64,000 bases of DNA from Kineococcus sp. NBC_00420. Lineage in GTDB: Bacteria; Actinomycetota; Actinomycetes; Actinomycetales; Kineococcaceae. The stretch covers positions 5,108,006 to 5,172,005 of the forward strand of contig NZ_CP107930.1 of the NCBI RefSeq assembly GCF_036021035.1, given 5' to 3'. Position numbers and translations under genes: made by a program. Shown here piece by piece: positions 11,809 through 21,430 of this stretch (the stretch's first letter is position 1; each line of letters begins with the position of its first letter). The notes beneath the pieces were generated by a model. The model had not been told where the DNA came from, made no database searches, and was given only the letters and a program-made list of their open reading frames with translations.

Positions 11809-13869
11809 GTGTCCGCTGACGACGACGCTCAGCCCGCGCTCGACGGGCTGGGCGTCCCCGCGGTCGCTCCGAGGAAGAAGAAGCCGACCGCGAAGAAGAA
11901 GGCCCTCGAGGGGGTCGCGGAGACCGACCCGGTCGCGCGGATCCTGGTGAGTTCGCAACTGCCGCACCTGGACCGGCCCTTCGACTACCTCGTCCCCGCG
12001 TCGATGGAGAACACCGCCGAACCGGGACGCCTGGTCCGCGTCCCGTTCGCCGGCACCGACGCCGAGGGCTACGTGCTGGAACGGCTCGCCGAGAGCGAGC
12101 ACCCGGGCCGCCTCGCCCGGCTGCGGCGCGTGGTCTCGGGCGTGCCGGTCCTCACCCCCTCCACGCTGGAACTGTGCCGACGCGTCGCCGCGGAGTACGC
12201 GGGAACGCTGTCCGACGTGGTCCGCCTCGCCGTCCCCGGCCGGCACGCCGCCGCCGAGGAGTCGGTGCTGAGCGCCGACCCCGTCGTGCACGAACCCGTC
12301 CTGCTGGGGGAGGACCTGCACGGGTGGGAACGCCACAGCGCCGGACCCGCCTTCCTCGCCCACGTCCGCGGCGGCGGATCGCCGCGGGCCGTCGCCACCT
12401 TCGCGCCGGGGACGGACCCGTTCGCGGCGCTCGCGGTCGCCGCGCGCGCGACGCTGGCCTCGGGGCGGACGGCGCTGCTCGTCGTGCCCGACCACCGCGA
12501 CCTCGACCGGTTGTCGCAGGCGCTGGAGCGCATCGTCCCGGAGGGACACGTCCGCCTCGAGGCCGACGCGGGACCCTCGCCGCGCTACCGGGCCTTCCTG
12601 CAGGCCCTCACCGGCCGCACGCGGATCGTCGCGGGCACCCGGGCCGCGGTGTTCGCCCCGCTGCCCAACCTGGGGCTCATCGCGGTCCTCGACGACGGCG
12701 ACGACTCCCACGCCGACCAGCGCGCCCCCTACCCCCACGTCCGCGAGGTCGCGGTGCTGCGCGCGGAGCAGACCGGCGCCGCCGCGCTGTTCGCGGGCCG
12801 GACCCGCACCGCCGAGACGCAGCTGCTCCTGGAGTCCGGCTGGGCGCGTCCCGTCCTCGCCTCCCGCGACACCGTCCGCTCCACCTCGCCGCGCATCTCC
12901 GTCGCCGGGACCAGCGGCTTCGACGCCCAGGACCCGCTGGCGGCGGCGGCGCGACTGCCCTCCGACGGGTGGCGGGTGCTGCGCGACGCCGTCCGGCGCG
13001 GGCCGGTGCTCGTCCAGGTCCCGCGCACCGGCTACGTCCCCACGCTGGCCTGCCAGACGTGTCGCGACCCGGCCCGCTGCACCTCCTGCCACGGCCCGCT
13101 CGCCGTCACCGACGCGGGGGAGCGCGCCTCGTGCCGCTGGTGCGGCCGGCCGGCGACGGACTGGGTGTGCCCGAACTGCGGTGACGGCCGGTTCCGGGCC
13201 GTGGTCACCGGGGCCCGTCGCACCGCCGAGGAGCTCGGCCGGGCCTTCCCGGGCGTCGACGTCCGCACCTCGGGCGGCTCGCAGGTCCTGGACACCGTGC
13301 CGGACAAGCCGTCGCTGGTGATCTCCACGCCCGGCGCCGAACCGGTCGTGGCGACCGGGTACGCCGCGGCCCTGCTGCTGGACGGGTGGGCCCTGCTGGC
13401 CCGCCCGGACCTGCGCGCGCAGGAGGAGGCGTTCCGGCGCTGGACGAGCGCCGCGTCCCTGGTCCGTCCCGCCGCCGAGGGTGGGGCGGTCGTCGTCGTC
13501 GCCGACCCCCAGGCCGCGGCGGTGCAGGCCCTCGTGCGCTGGGACCCGGCGGGCTTCGCCGAACGGGAACTGGCCCAGCGCCGCGAGCTCGACCTGCCCC
13601 CGGCGGCGCGCTTCGCCGGTCTCATCGGGGTCGCCGCCGACGTCGAGGACTTCGTGCAGGCGCTGCCCGAGCTGCCCGGGGTGCGGGTGCTCGGACCCCT
13701 GCCCGTGCCGGACCGGCCCGGTCACGCGCCGATGGTCCGCAGCGTCGTGCGCGTGCCGCGGACGGAGTCGGCCGCGCTGTCGGCCGCGGTGAAGAACGTC
13801 ACCGCTGGTCGCAGCGTCCGCAAGCTGCCCCTGGTGCGGGTCCGCGTGGACCCCCTCCAGATCGGCTGA
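11809..13869 (+). CDS. priA: PriA-like primosomal protein without helicase motifs
   Basis: This 686-aa protein is the actinobacterial PriA relative. An N-terminal 3'-DNA-binding domain starts near residue 45 (RILVSSQLPHLDRPFDYLVP). The central region has GTRAAVFAPLPNLGLI followed by DDGDDS where helicases carry DEEH, and there is no GxGKT/S Walker A upstream. Four CxxC pairs (CQTC, CTSC, CRWC, CPNC around residues 410-465) keep the zinc-binding site. ATP-driven unwinding is therefore unlikely, as annotated for other actinobacterial PriA proteins; a structural or loading role in replication restart is inferred. The Lys-rich N-terminus (RKKKPTAKKKA) may bind DNA. It follows metK by 21 nt. Confidence 0.9.
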   Translation: MSADDDAQPALDGLGVPAVAPRKKKPTAKKKALEGVAETDPVARILVSSQLPHLDRPFDYLVPASMENTAEPGRLVRVPFAGTDAEGYVLERLAESEHPGRLARLRRVVSGVPVLTPSTLELCRRVAAEYAGTLSDVVRLAVPGRHAAAEESVLSADPVVHEPVLLGEDLHGWERHSAGPAFLAHVRGGGSPRAVATFAPGTDPFAALAVAARATLASGRTALLVVPDHRDLDRLSQALERIVPEGHVRLEADAGPSPRYRAFLQALTGRTRIVAGTRAAVFAPLPNLGLIAVLDDGDDSHADQRAPYPHVREVAVLRAEQTGAAALFAGRTRTAETQLLLESGWARPVLASRDTVRSTSPRISVAGTSGFDAQDPLAAAARLPSDGWRVLRDAVRRGPVLVQVPRTGYVPTLACQTCRDPARCTSCHGPLAVTDAGERASCRWCGRPATDWVCPNCGDGRFRAVVTGARRTAEELGRAFPGVDVRTSGGSQVLDTVPDKPSLVISTPGAEPVVATGYAAALLLDGWALLARPDLRAQEEAFRRWTSAASLVRPAAEGGAVVVVADPQAAAVQALVRWDPAGFAERELAQRRELDLPPAARFAGLIGVAADVEDFVQALPELPGVRVLGPLPVPDRPGHAPMVRSVVRVPRTESAALSAAVKNVTAGRSVRKLPLVRVRVDPLQIG

Positions 13870-13907
13870 CCGCGCGCCATCGCCCCAGCGGGTGAAGGAT
13901 CACGCCC

Positions 13908-14918
13908 GTGGACTTCCGACACCTCGGCCGCTCCGGCCTGAAGATCAGCGAGATCACCTACGGCAACTGGCTCACCCACGGGTCCCAGGTCGAGAACGAG
14001 GCGGCGATCGCGTGCGTGCACGCCGCCCTCGACGCGGGGATCACCACCTTCGACACCGCCGACGTCTACGCCAACACCGTCGCCGAGACCGTCCTCGGGC
14101 AGGCGCTGAAGGGGCAGCGACGGGAATCCCTGGAGATCCTCACCAAGGTCTTCGGCCCCATCGGCCCCAAGCAGCACAACGACACCGGCCTCTCCCGCAA
14201 GCATGTGATGGAGGCCTGCGAAGGGTCGCTGCGCCGCCTCGGGACCGACCACATCGACCTCTACCAGGCGCACCGCTACGACTACGCGACGCCGCTGGAG
14301 GAGACGATGCAGGCCTTCGCCGACCTCGTGCGGCAGGGGAAGGTCCTCTACGTCGGGGTCAGCGAGTGGACCGCCGAGCAGCTGCGCGCCGGCGTCGAAC
14401 TGGCCGGGAAGCTCGGCTTCCAGCTCATCTCCAACCAGCCGCAGTACTCGATGCTGTGGCGGGTCATCGAGGAGGAGGTCGTCCCGACCTCGAAGGAACT
14501 CGGTGTGTCCCAGGTGGTCTGGTCGCCCATCGCGCAGGGCGTCCTGACCGGCAAGTACGTCCCGGGCGGCAAGCTGCCCGAGGGCTCGCGCGCCACCGAC
14601 ACCAAGGGCGGCGCGGACATGATCAAGCGGTTCATGCGCGACGACGTCCTGTCCCGGGTGCAGGAGCTCAAGCCCATCGCGGCGGAACTCGACCTCTCGA
14701 TGGCGCAGCTCGCCGTCGCGTGGGTCCTGCAGAACGAGAACGTGGCGACCGCGATCATCGGGGCCTCGCGCCCGGAGCAGGTGCACGACAACGCCGGGGC
14801 GGCCGGGAAGACGATCCCGCCCGAGGTGCTGAGCCGCATCGACGCCGTCCTCGGCGACGTCGTCGAGCGCGATCCGGCCAAGACCCACGAGTCCTCGCCC
14901 AAGCAGCGCGAGGTCTGA
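13908..14918 (+). CDS. Aldo/keto reductase (KCNAB-like)
   Basis: This 336-aa TIM-barrel oxidoreductase probably uses NADPH to reduce aldehydes or ketones; the substrate cannot be told. The catalytic tetrad is Asp49, Tyr54, Lys80 and His122 (DTADVYAN, ILTKVFG, LYQAHRYD). The C-terminal cofactor loop reads AIIGASRPEQVHDNAGA. The overall pattern resembles the potassium-channel beta-subunit (Kv-beta/YghZ-like) branch. GTG 13908 has AAGGA upstream (near 13894). It ends 15 nt from the stop of the convergent DUF6458-like gene. Confidence 0.9.
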   Translation: MDFRHLGRSGLKISEITYGNWLTHGSQVENEAAIACVHAALDAGITTFDTADVYANTVAETVLGQALKGQRRESLEILTKVFGPIGPKQHNDTGLSRKHVMEACEGSLRRLGTDHIDLYQAHRYDYATPLEETMQAFADLVRQGKVLYVGVSEWTAEQLRAGVELAGKLGFQLISNQPQYSMLWRVIEEEVVPTSKELGVSQVVWSPIAQGVLTGKYVPGGKLPEGSRATDTKGGADMIKRFMRDDVLSRVQELKPIAAELDLSMAQLAVAWVLQNENVATAIIGASRPEQVHDNAGAAGKTIPPEVLSRIDAVLGDVVERDPAKTHESSPKQREV

Positions 14919-14933
14919 TCCCCGCGCCCGGGC

Positions 14934-15230
14934 TCAGGACTCCTGGTGGGGGCGCTGGACCGGGGTGAACGCGCGGGTGTCCCAGGACGACCACGAGGTC
15001 TGCGGGGTCCGGGCGACGGGGCGGGTGGAGGCCAGGCGCAGCTCGGCCTCCACCCGTGCCGCCCGGGCGCGCGGGCGCACCACGGCGAGGTCGACGAAGG
15101 CGCCGACCACGGCCACGAGCATGAGGATCCACCCCACCGTCGCCACGTCGACGACGTCGAGGTCGACGTGCACGGCGAAGGCGAGGATCGCGCCGATCGT
15201 GAGCAGACAGCAACTGTTTCCGGTTCGCAC
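14934..15230 (-). CDS. DUF6458-like small membrane protein (98 aa)
   Basis: The 98-aa protein has two hydrophobic segments, around residues 8-22 and 29-50. The text GAILAFAVHVDLDVVDVATVGW followed by a second membrane segment matches the DUF6458 pattern; the motif core is VDVATVGWIL. A basic Arg/Ala-rich segment and a Ser/Trp-rich tail follow and are cytosolic or extracellular. The GTG at 15230 (reverse strand) is preceded by GGAGGG. The function of the family is unknown. It is convergent with the aldo/keto reductase and divergent from def. Confidence 0.75.
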   Translation of the reverse strand: MRTGNSCCLLTIGAILAFAVHVDLDVVDVATVGWILMLVAVVGAFVDLAVVRPRARAARVEAELRLASTRPVARTPQTSWSSWDTRAFTPVQRPHQES

Positions 15231-15384
15231 GACCCCACCCTCCGCGGTCGCGGCAGGGAAAGCCGCCCCGGCTCACCCGCCCGCCGCAGGAGGGTCCCTC
15301 CCTGGGCGGCAGTGGCAGCACGCAGAGCCACCGGTCGCGACGGAGCGTGGCTGCGCGTCGTCGTCGACGGTCACCACCGGCCCG

Positions 15385-15390
15385 TAGACT
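15385..15390 (+). promoter_or_regulatory. -10 hexamer of def
   Basis: TAGACT lies 38 nt before the def start, so transcription would begin near 15397 with a leader of about 32 nt. No clear -35 is seen. The same hexamer occurs before hisE. Confidence 0.45.
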
Positions 15391-15428
15391 CGACGCCGCA
15401 CCCAGCCGTTCCACTTCCAGGGAGCCTC

Positions 15429-15974
15429 GTGGCGATCCAGCCCATCCGACTCTTCGGGGACCCCGTCCTCCGCCAGCGCGCGGAGGAGGTCACCACCTTC
15501 GACAAGGAGCTGCGGCAGCTCGTCAAGGACCTCGAGGAGACGATGCTCGCCGCCCCCGGGGCGGGGCTCGCCGCCCCGCAGCTCGGGGTGTCGCTGCGCG
15601 TGTTCACCTACAACGCCGACGACGAGATCGGGCACCTCATCAACCCCGTCCTCGACCTCTCCGAGGAGTGCCAGGAGGGTGACGAGGGCTGCCTCTCGTT
15701 CCCCGGGATCGTCGCCGACACCCGGCGTTCCCTGCACGTGGTGGCCAAGGGCTTCGACATGCACGGTGAACCGGTCACGATCTCCGGCTCGGAGTTCAAG
15801 GCGCGGGCCATCCAGCACGAGACCGACCACCTCGACGGCATCCTCTTCATCGACCGCCTCGACAAACCGCAGCGCAAGCTGGCGTTGAAGGCCGTGCGCG
15901 AGGCCGAGTGGCTGGGCCTGGAGACCCCCCAGATCAAGGTCTCCCCGCACGACACCTTCGGTCAGGCGAGGTAG
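15429..15974 (+). CDS. def: Peptide deformylase
   Basis: It removes the formyl group from the N-terminal Met of new proteins, using a metal ion. All three family motifs are present: [18 protein letters not shown] (metal-ligand Cys) and QHETDHLDG (HExxH). The GTG at 15429 gives 181 aa, a normal length, with AGGGAG at 15419-15424. An upstream in-frame start at 14946 runs antisense to the DUF6458-like gene and is rejected. The stop overlaps fmt by one base (TAGTG), so formylation and deformylation enzymes are co-expressed. Confidence 0.96.
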   Translation: MAIQPIRLFGDPVLRQRAEEVTTFDKELRQLVKDLEETMLAAPGAGLAAPQLGVSLRVFTYNADDEIGHLINPVLDLSEECQEGDEGCLSFPGIVADTRRSLHVVAKGFDMHGEPVTISGSEFKARAIQHETDHLDGILFIDRLDKPQRKLALKAVREAEWLGLETPQIKVSPHDTFGQAR

Positions 15975-16894
15975 TGCGCCTCGTCGTCGCCGGAACCCCC
16001 GACGTCGCCGTCCCCGCCCTCGACGCGCTGCTCGCCAGCCGGCACGAGGTCGTCGCCGTCCTGACCCGTCCCGACGCGGCCGCTGGTCGCGGCCGTCGCC
16101 ACGCCGCCTCGCCCGTGGCGCTGCGGGCCCGCGAGGTGGGACTCCCGCTCCTGCAACCGGTGAAGCCGCGCGGTGAGGAGTTCCTGGCCCAGCTGCGCGA
16201 GCTGGCGCCGGACGCCTGCCCGGTCGTCGCCTACGGGGCCCTGGTGCCGCGCGCGGCACTGGACGTCCCGCGCTTCGGCTGGCTGAACCTGCACTTCTCG
16301 CTGCTGCCCGCCTGGCGCGGAGCGGCGCCCGTGCAGCGTGCGGTGATGAACGGTGACGACGTCAGCGGCGCCTGCGTCTTCCGGCTCGAGGAGGGGCTGG
16401 ACACCGGTCCGGTCTACGCCTCGTTCGCGGATCCCGTCGGCCCGACCGACACGTCGGGGGACCTGCTGTCCCGGTTCGCGGTGCGCGGGGCCGCGTTGCT
16501 GGTCGGCGTGCTCGACGCGATCGAGGACGGCACCGCCCACGCCCTCCCGCAGCCCGCTGAAGGGGTGTCGCTGGCGCCGAAGATCAGCGTCGAGGAGGCC
16601 CGGATCGACTGGACGGCGAGCGCCGTCGAGATCGACCGCCGGGTCCGCGGCTGCACCCCCGAACCGGGCGCGTGGACGGCGTTCCGCGGCGAACGCGTCA
16701 AGGTCGGCCCGCTCGTCCCGGGCCCGGAGGACGTACCCGCGGGGCGCATCGTGGTGGAGAGGAAACGGGTCCTGGTGGGTTCTGCCCAGGGCTGCGTGGC
16801 GCTGGGCACCGTCCAGCCCGCGGGCAAGAAGGCGATGAACGCGACCGACTGGGCGCGTGGGATCCGGCCGGAGCCGGAAGAGGAGTTCTCGTGA
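15974..16894 (+). CDS. fmt: Methionyl-tRNA formyltransferase
   Basis: It formylates Met-tRNA(fMet) with 10-formyltetrahydrofolate. The N-terminal formyltransferase domain has [18 protein letters not shown] and the catalytic [17 protein letters not shown], with Asp in EGLDTGPV; the C-terminal tRNA-binding domain begins around residue 205. The protein is 306 aa, which is typical. GTG 15974 overlaps the def TAG and the stop overlaps rsmB as GTGA. Confidence 0.96.
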   Translation: MRLVVAGTPDVAVPALDALLASRHEVVAVLTRPDAAAGRGRRHAASPVALRAREVGLPLLQPVKPRGEEFLAQLRELAPDACPVVAYGALVPRAALDVPRFGWLNLHFSLLPAWRGAAPVQRAVMNGDDVSGACVFRLEEGLDTGPVYASFADPVGPTDTSGDLLSRFAVRGAALLVGVLDAIEDGTAHALPQPAEGVSLAPKISVEEARIDWTASAVEIDRRVRGCTPEPGAWTAFRGERVKVGPLVPGPEDVPAGRIVVERKRVLVGSAQGCVALGTVQPAGKKAMNATDWARGIRPEPEEEFS

Positions 16895-18351
16895 CCGGAC
16901 CGAAACTGGGAACAGGTCAGCAGCGGACCCCGCGCACCGGGGTCAAGCAGGACCGCTTCACCCGCGTCGACGAGTCGCGCAAGGTCGCCTACGAGGTGCT
17001 GCGCGCGGTGTCCGGGGACGATGCCTACGCCAACCTCGTGCTGCCGAAGCTGTTGCGCGCCAGGAAGTTGAACGGCCGCGACGCCGCGTTCGCGACGGAA
17101 CTCGCCTACGGCGTCCTGCGCGGTCAGGGCACCTACGACGCGCTGCTCGCCACGCTCGTCGACCGCCCCTTCGCCGAGCTCGACGCCGGGGTCCTGGACA
17201 TCCTGCGGATGGGCCTGCACCAGCTGCTGGCCATGCGGGTCCCCGACCACGCCGCCGTCGCGACCTCCGTCGCCCTCGCGCGCAACGTCGTCGGTGGTGG
17301 CCCGTCCGGCCTGATCAACGCGGTGCTGCGCAGCGCCGCCGGCCGTGACCTCGACGCCTGGATCGCGGAGGTCGCGAGCACCGGTCGTGAGGACGACGAC
17401 CTCGCGCTGCGCTACTCCCACCCGCAGTGGATCGTGCGCAGCCTGCGCGAGGCGTTGAAGGCGCACGGGCACGAGGCGGGCGAGCTGGAGGACCTGCTCA
17501 CCGCCGACAACACCCCCGCCCAGGTCGCCGTGGCCGCCCTGCCGGGGTTGTCCGAACCCGAGGACCTCGTGGGTAAGGCGTCCTTCCTCGAGGTCGTCCC
17601 CGGCCGTTGGGCGCCGACGGCGGTCCAGCTCGTGCACGGCGACCCGGGCAAGTTGCCCTCGGTGCGCGGCGGACGGGCCCGGGTGCAGGACGAGGGGTCG
17701 CAGATCGTCGCCCTGGTGCTCGCCGCCGCGGACCTCGAGGGTCGCGACGAGCGCTGGCTCGACCTGTGCGCCGGACCGGGCGGCAAGGCGGCCCTGTTGG
17801 CCGCGACGGCCGCCGGGCGGGGGGCCTCGCTGACCGCGGTCGAGCTCGCCCCGCACCGCGCCGACCTGGTGCGCCAGGCCCTCACCGCGATTCCCGGCGA
17901 GGTCGAGGTCCGGGTCGGCGACGGGCGCACCGTCGGGGCCGAGGAACCCGCGAGCTACGACCGGGTGCTCGTCGACGCGCCCTGCACGGGCCTCGGGGCC
18001 CTGCGCCGCCGCCCGGAGGCCCGCTGGCGCCGGACGCCCGCGGACCTCGGCGAGCTCGGTCCGCTGCAGCGCGAGTTGCTGGCCTCGGCGCTGGACGCGG
18101 TCCGTCCCGGCGGGGTCGTCGCCTACGCGACGTGCTCGCCGGTGCTGAGCGAGACCCGGCTCGTCGTCGACGACGCGGTGAAGGCCGCGAAGAAGCGCGG
18201 GGTCCTCGTCGAACGGGTGGACACCCCCGCCGTCCTCGAGCGGGTCGTCCCCGGGATGCCTTCCGCTGCAGCGGGTCAGGCCGTGCAGTTGTGGCCGCAC
18301 ACGCACGGGACGGACGCCATGCACGTCGCGCTGTTGCGCCGCGTGGGCTGA
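16891..18351 (+). CDS. rsmB: 16S rRNA m5C methyltransferase RsmB-like
   Basis: This 486-aa protein would methylate a cytosine of 16S rRNA (C967 in E. coli numbering). An N-terminal NusB-like RNA-binding domain spans about residues 25-160; the SAM-dependent domain has motif [16 protein letters not shown], the motif IV Cys in [19 protein letters not shown] and the motif VI catalytic Cys in [13 protein letters not shown] 16891 overlaps the fmt stop. The def-fmt-rsmB order is conserved in bacteria. Confidence 0.93.
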   Translation: MTGPKLGTGQQRTPRTGVKQDRFTRVDESRKVAYEVLRAVSGDDAYANLVLPKLLRARKLNGRDAAFATELAYGVLRGQGTYDALLATLVDRPFAELDAGVLDILRMGLHQLLAMRVPDHAAVATSVALARNVVGGGPSGLINAVLRSAAGRDLDAWIAEVASTGREDDDLALRYSHPQWIVRSLREALKAHGHEAGELEDLLTADNTPAQVAVAALPGLSEPEDLVGKASFLEVVPGRWAPTAVQLVHGDPGKLPSVRGGRARVQDEGSQIVALVLAAADLEGRDERWLDLCAGPGGKAALLAATAAGRGASLTAVELAPHRADLVRQALTAIPGEVEVRVGDGRTVGAEEPASYDRVLVDAPCTGLGALRRRPEARWRRTPADLGELGPLQRELLASALDAVRPGGVVAYATCSPVLSETRLVVDDAVKAAKKRGVLVERVDTPAVLERVVPGMPSAAAGQAVQLWPHTHGTDAMHVALLRRVG

Positions 18352-18413
18352 TCCCACCCGACGGGGGGCGGGGCCGGTGCGCCCGGGCGGCGGGGGCGTG
18401 GGAGGTTTCGGGG

Positions 18414-19190
18414 GTGAACTTCGCCGAGAAGGCCGCACGACTGCGGCAGCTGCACGCCGACCCCGAACTCCTCGTCCTGGTCAACGTCTGGGACGCGGTC
18501 TCCGCCACCGTCGTCGCGGGTGAACCGCAGACGAAGGCGCTGGCCACCGCCGGCCACTCCATCGCCGCCACCTTCGGCTACGGCGACGGCGAGCAGATCC
18601 CGCTCGACCTCGCGCTCTCGCTCGTCGAGCGCATCGTCGTCGCCGCCGGTGACCTGCCCGTCTCCGCCGACCTCGACGGCGGCTACGGCAACGCGGGGGA
18701 GACCGTCCGCAAGGCCATCGGCGTGGGCGTCGTCGGCGCCAACGTCGAGGACCAGCTGCGACCGCTGGCCGACTCCGTCGCCAACGTCGAGGCGATCATC
18801 GCTGCCGGTGAGGCCGAGGGTGTCCCGTTCGTCCTCAACGCCCGCACCGACGCGTTCGCCAAGGGCGGCGACCGACCCGCCGACGTCGTCCTGGCCGACG
18901 CCATCGAACGCGGCCGGGCCTACCTCGCCGCCGGGGCCACCACCGTCTTCGTGCCCGGCATGCTCGACGAGGACACCGTGACCCGGCTCGTGGGTGCCTT
19001 CGGCCCGCAGAAGCTGTCGGTCATCGGCTTCCCGAGCCTGCCGGACCAGGCCCGCCTCGCGGAGCTGGGCGTCGCACGCATCACCTACGGTCCGCTGACC
19101 CAGCGGGTCGCGCTGACCGCCCTGCAGGACGCGGCCCGCGGGATCTACGCCGGTGGCGGCATCCCCGAGGGCACCCGACCGCTGAACTAG
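18414..19190 (+). CDS. Isocitrate lyase/PEP mutase superfamily protein
   Basis: This 258-aa TIM-barrel enzyme belongs to the PEP mutase/isocitrate lyase superfamily. The metal-binding and substrate motifs are SADLDGGYGNA, GANVEDQ and NARTDAF. The KKCGH loop of true isocitrate lyases and methylisocitrate lyases is absent, so a C-C lyase assignment such as prpB is not supported; oxaloacetate decarboxylase or carboxyphosphonoenolpyruvate-type activity is possible. GTG 18414 has GGAGGT at 18401-18406, 7 nt before it. It sits 62 nt after rsmB and 71 nt before the FMN oxidase, on the same strand. Confidence 0.82.
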   Translation: MNFAEKAARLRQLHADPELLVLVNVWDAVSATVVAGEPQTKALATAGHSIAATFGYGDGEQIPLDLALSLVERIVVAAGDLPVSADLDGGYGNAGETVRKAIGVGVVGANVEDQLRPLADSVANVEAIIAAGEAEGVPFVLNARTDAFAKGGDRPADVVLADAIERGRAYLAAGATTVFVPGMLDEDTVTRLVGAFGPQKLSVIGFPSLPDQARLAELGVARITYGPLTQRVALTALQDAARGIYAGGGIPEGTRPLN

Positions 19191-19261
19191 TGACGCCGAA
19201 CCGGTGACTTCGCTCCCGGATCGCCGGGAGCGGTCACACCCGTGAGCGCCGGTGGGCGAGG

Positions 19262-20311
19262 ATGAGTTCCGTGACCTGGATCGAAGACCTCGCCCACCGC
19301 GCCGACGCCGTGCTGCCGGACTACGTGTCGGAGTACTACCACTCCTACGCCGGCGACGGTTCCTGCGGACGCGAGGGGATCGCCGACTGGAACGCGCTGC
19401 GGCTGCGGCCCAGCGTCCTGCGCGACGCGTCGATCCAGAGCACCGCCACCCAGGTCCTCGGGACGCCGGTCGCGGCCCCGATCCTGGTGGCCCCCATGGC
19501 CCAGCAGGTCGGTGCCCGCCCCGAGGGCGAGGTGCTGACCGCCCAGGGGGCGGCCAAGGCCGGGACCCTGCTCGGGGTCTCCACCAACACCGGCGCGACG
19601 TTCTCCGACATCGCCGCCCAGGGCGCGCCCTGGTGGTACCAGGTCTACGTCGCGCGCAACCGCGAGGCGACGCGCCTGCTCGTCCAGCGCGCCGCCGAGG
19701 CCGGGGCCGGGGCCCTCATCCTCACCGTCGACACCACCCCGATCGGCCGGGAGATCCCCGCGATCGACCCGCGCAACTGGCCCGCCGGCCCGCGCAAGAA
19801 CCGCACCGCGAACCTCACCGCGGACGAGCTCGACCGCTTCGGCGCCGACACCGACATGGCCCTCGACCTGACCCCCGACACCATCGGCTGGCTCGCCGAG
19901 ACCTCGGGCCTCCCGGTGCTCTGCAAGGGCGTGCTGACCGCCCGCGACGCCCGCCGCTGCGTCGACGCCGGGGCCGACGGGATCATCGTCTCCACCCACG
20001 GCGGTCGCCGCCTCGGCAACTCCGTCACCTCCGCGTACGCGCTGCCCGAGATCCTCGCCGAGGTGGGGTCCGAGGCCGAGGTGCACGTCGACTCCGGCAT
20101 CCGCGGCGGAGCCCAGGCCGCCGCGGCGATCGCCCTGGGCGCCAAGGCCGTCCACATCGGCCGCCCGGTCATGTGGGGTCTGGCCGCCGACGGGGCCGAC
20201 GGGGTCGCCGCGGTGCTCGCGACCTACCAGGCGGAGTTCGTCACCACCCTGCGTCAGATGGGCATCGGCTCCGTCCACGACCTCGCGCCGCGCGACGTCG
20301 TCCGCCGCTGA
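19262..20311 (+). CDS. FMN-dependent alpha-hydroxy-acid oxidase/dehydrogenase
   Basis: This 349-aa protein is a soluble member of the FMN-dependent alpha-hydroxy-acid oxidase family (lactate or glycolate oxidase, lactate 2-monooxygenase, L-lactate dehydrogenase). FMN contacts include [11 protein letters not shown], the WWYQVYV strand, Lys222 and the [19 protein letters not shown] segment. The catalytic His246 and the substrate Arg249 lie in STHGGRRL. No membrane segment is present, so an oxidase or monooxygenase is more likely than the membrane lactate dehydrogenase; the substrate cannot be fixed. The ATG has only a weak upstream GGCGAG. A long inverted repeat follows. Confidence 0.85.
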   Translation: MSSVTWIEDLAHRADAVLPDYVSEYYHSYAGDGSCGREGIADWNALRLRPSVLRDASIQSTATQVLGTPVAAPILVAPMAQQVGARPEGEVLTAQGAAKAGTLLGVSTNTGATFSDIAAQGAPWWYQVYVARNREATRLLVQRAAEAGAGALILTVDTTPIGREIPAIDPRNWPAGPRKNRTANLTADELDRFGADTDMALDLTPDTIGWLAETSGLPVLCKGVLTARDARRCVDAGADGIIVSTHGGRRLGNSVTSAYALPEILAEVGSEAEVHVDSGIRGGAQAAAAIALGAKAVHIGRPVMWGLAADGADGVAAVLATYQAEFVTTLRQMGIGSVHDLAPRDVVRR

Positions 20312-20317
20312 CGCGGG

Positions 20318-20370
20318 GGGATCGTTGCCTCCCCGGTCCCGCTGGACGACACCGGGGAGGCAACGATCCC
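20318..20370 (+). repeat. Palindromic repeat, copy 1 (terminator-like)
   Basis: Bases 20318-20337 are perfectly complementary to 20351-20370: a 20-bp stem and a 13-nt loop. The arm core GGGATCGTTGCCTCCCCG (18 nt) is identical in the second copy at 24283-24300. It begins 6 nt after the oxidase gene stop and ends 12 nt before the rpe -10 hexamer. It probably terminates transcription; the shared arm sequence suggests a dispersed repeat family. Confidence 0.85.
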
Positions 20371-20382
20371 GAGCGCGACGGC

Positions 20383-20388
20383 TACCCT
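20383..20388 (+). promoter_or_regulatory. Leaderless -10 hexamer of rpe
   Basis: TACCCT is followed after 6 nt by the rpe GTG at 20395. The start codon would be at or next to the transcription start. The same hexamer sits before trpC and polA. Confidence 0.55.
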
Positions 20389-20394
20389 CGGCGG

Positions 20395-21060
<666 letters not shown>

Positions 21061-21116
21061 CCGGGTGCGCGTGGCACACTGCCGCCAGCAGTACCAACAG
21101 CTAGACCGCACGACAC

Positions 21117-21241
21117 GCGTGCTCCGGGGTCGGTGGAAGTCCGAGCCGGCGGTGACAGTCCGCGAGCCCCTGCTTCGGCAGGTGGTTGATCCGGTGGAAC
21201 TCCGGGGCCGACGGTGAGAGTCCGGATGGGAGGCAGCGCGC
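21117..21241 (+). promoter_or_regulatory. FMN riboswitch (RFN element)
   Basis: The conserved RFN blocks appear in order: GGGGTCGGTGGAAGTCCGA, CCGGCGGTGACAGTCCGCGA, GATCCGGTGGAACTCCGG, GCCGACGGTGAGAGTCCGGA and TGGGAGGCAG. The closing helix P1 pairs GCGTGCT (21117-21123) with AGCGCGC (21235-21241). It binds FMN and represses the riboflavin operon that follows. The sequence matches the class strongly. Confidence 0.95.
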
Positions 21242-21430
21242 GGTGTCGTCGGTGCGAGCCGTCGTCGCCGTCCTCTGCTGACGCGCGTGCCGGCCCCTCC
21301 GACGACGCCCGAGTCGACGGTCCGCTGCGGTGCACCCCTCCGGGGCTGCGCCGTCGCCGACCCGTCGTCGCCCCCCTGTGTGCACCCCCTCCGGGGTCCG
21401 TTCGTCGGACCGTCCGAGAGGCAGGAACCG
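21242..21430 (+). promoter_or_regulatory. ribD leader: candidate expression platform
   Basis: This 189-nt stretch between the aptamer and ribD has no gene. It holds two near-identical units, GTGCACCCCTCCGGGG (21330-21345) and the same with one more C (21380-21396), each able to form a small CCCC/GGGG hairpin. A 6-bp hairpin, GGTCCG with CGGACC (21395-21411), ends just before the purine-rich start region. There is no T-run, so control of translation initiation or Rho-dependent termination is more likely than a classical intrinsic terminator. Confidence 0.55.
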
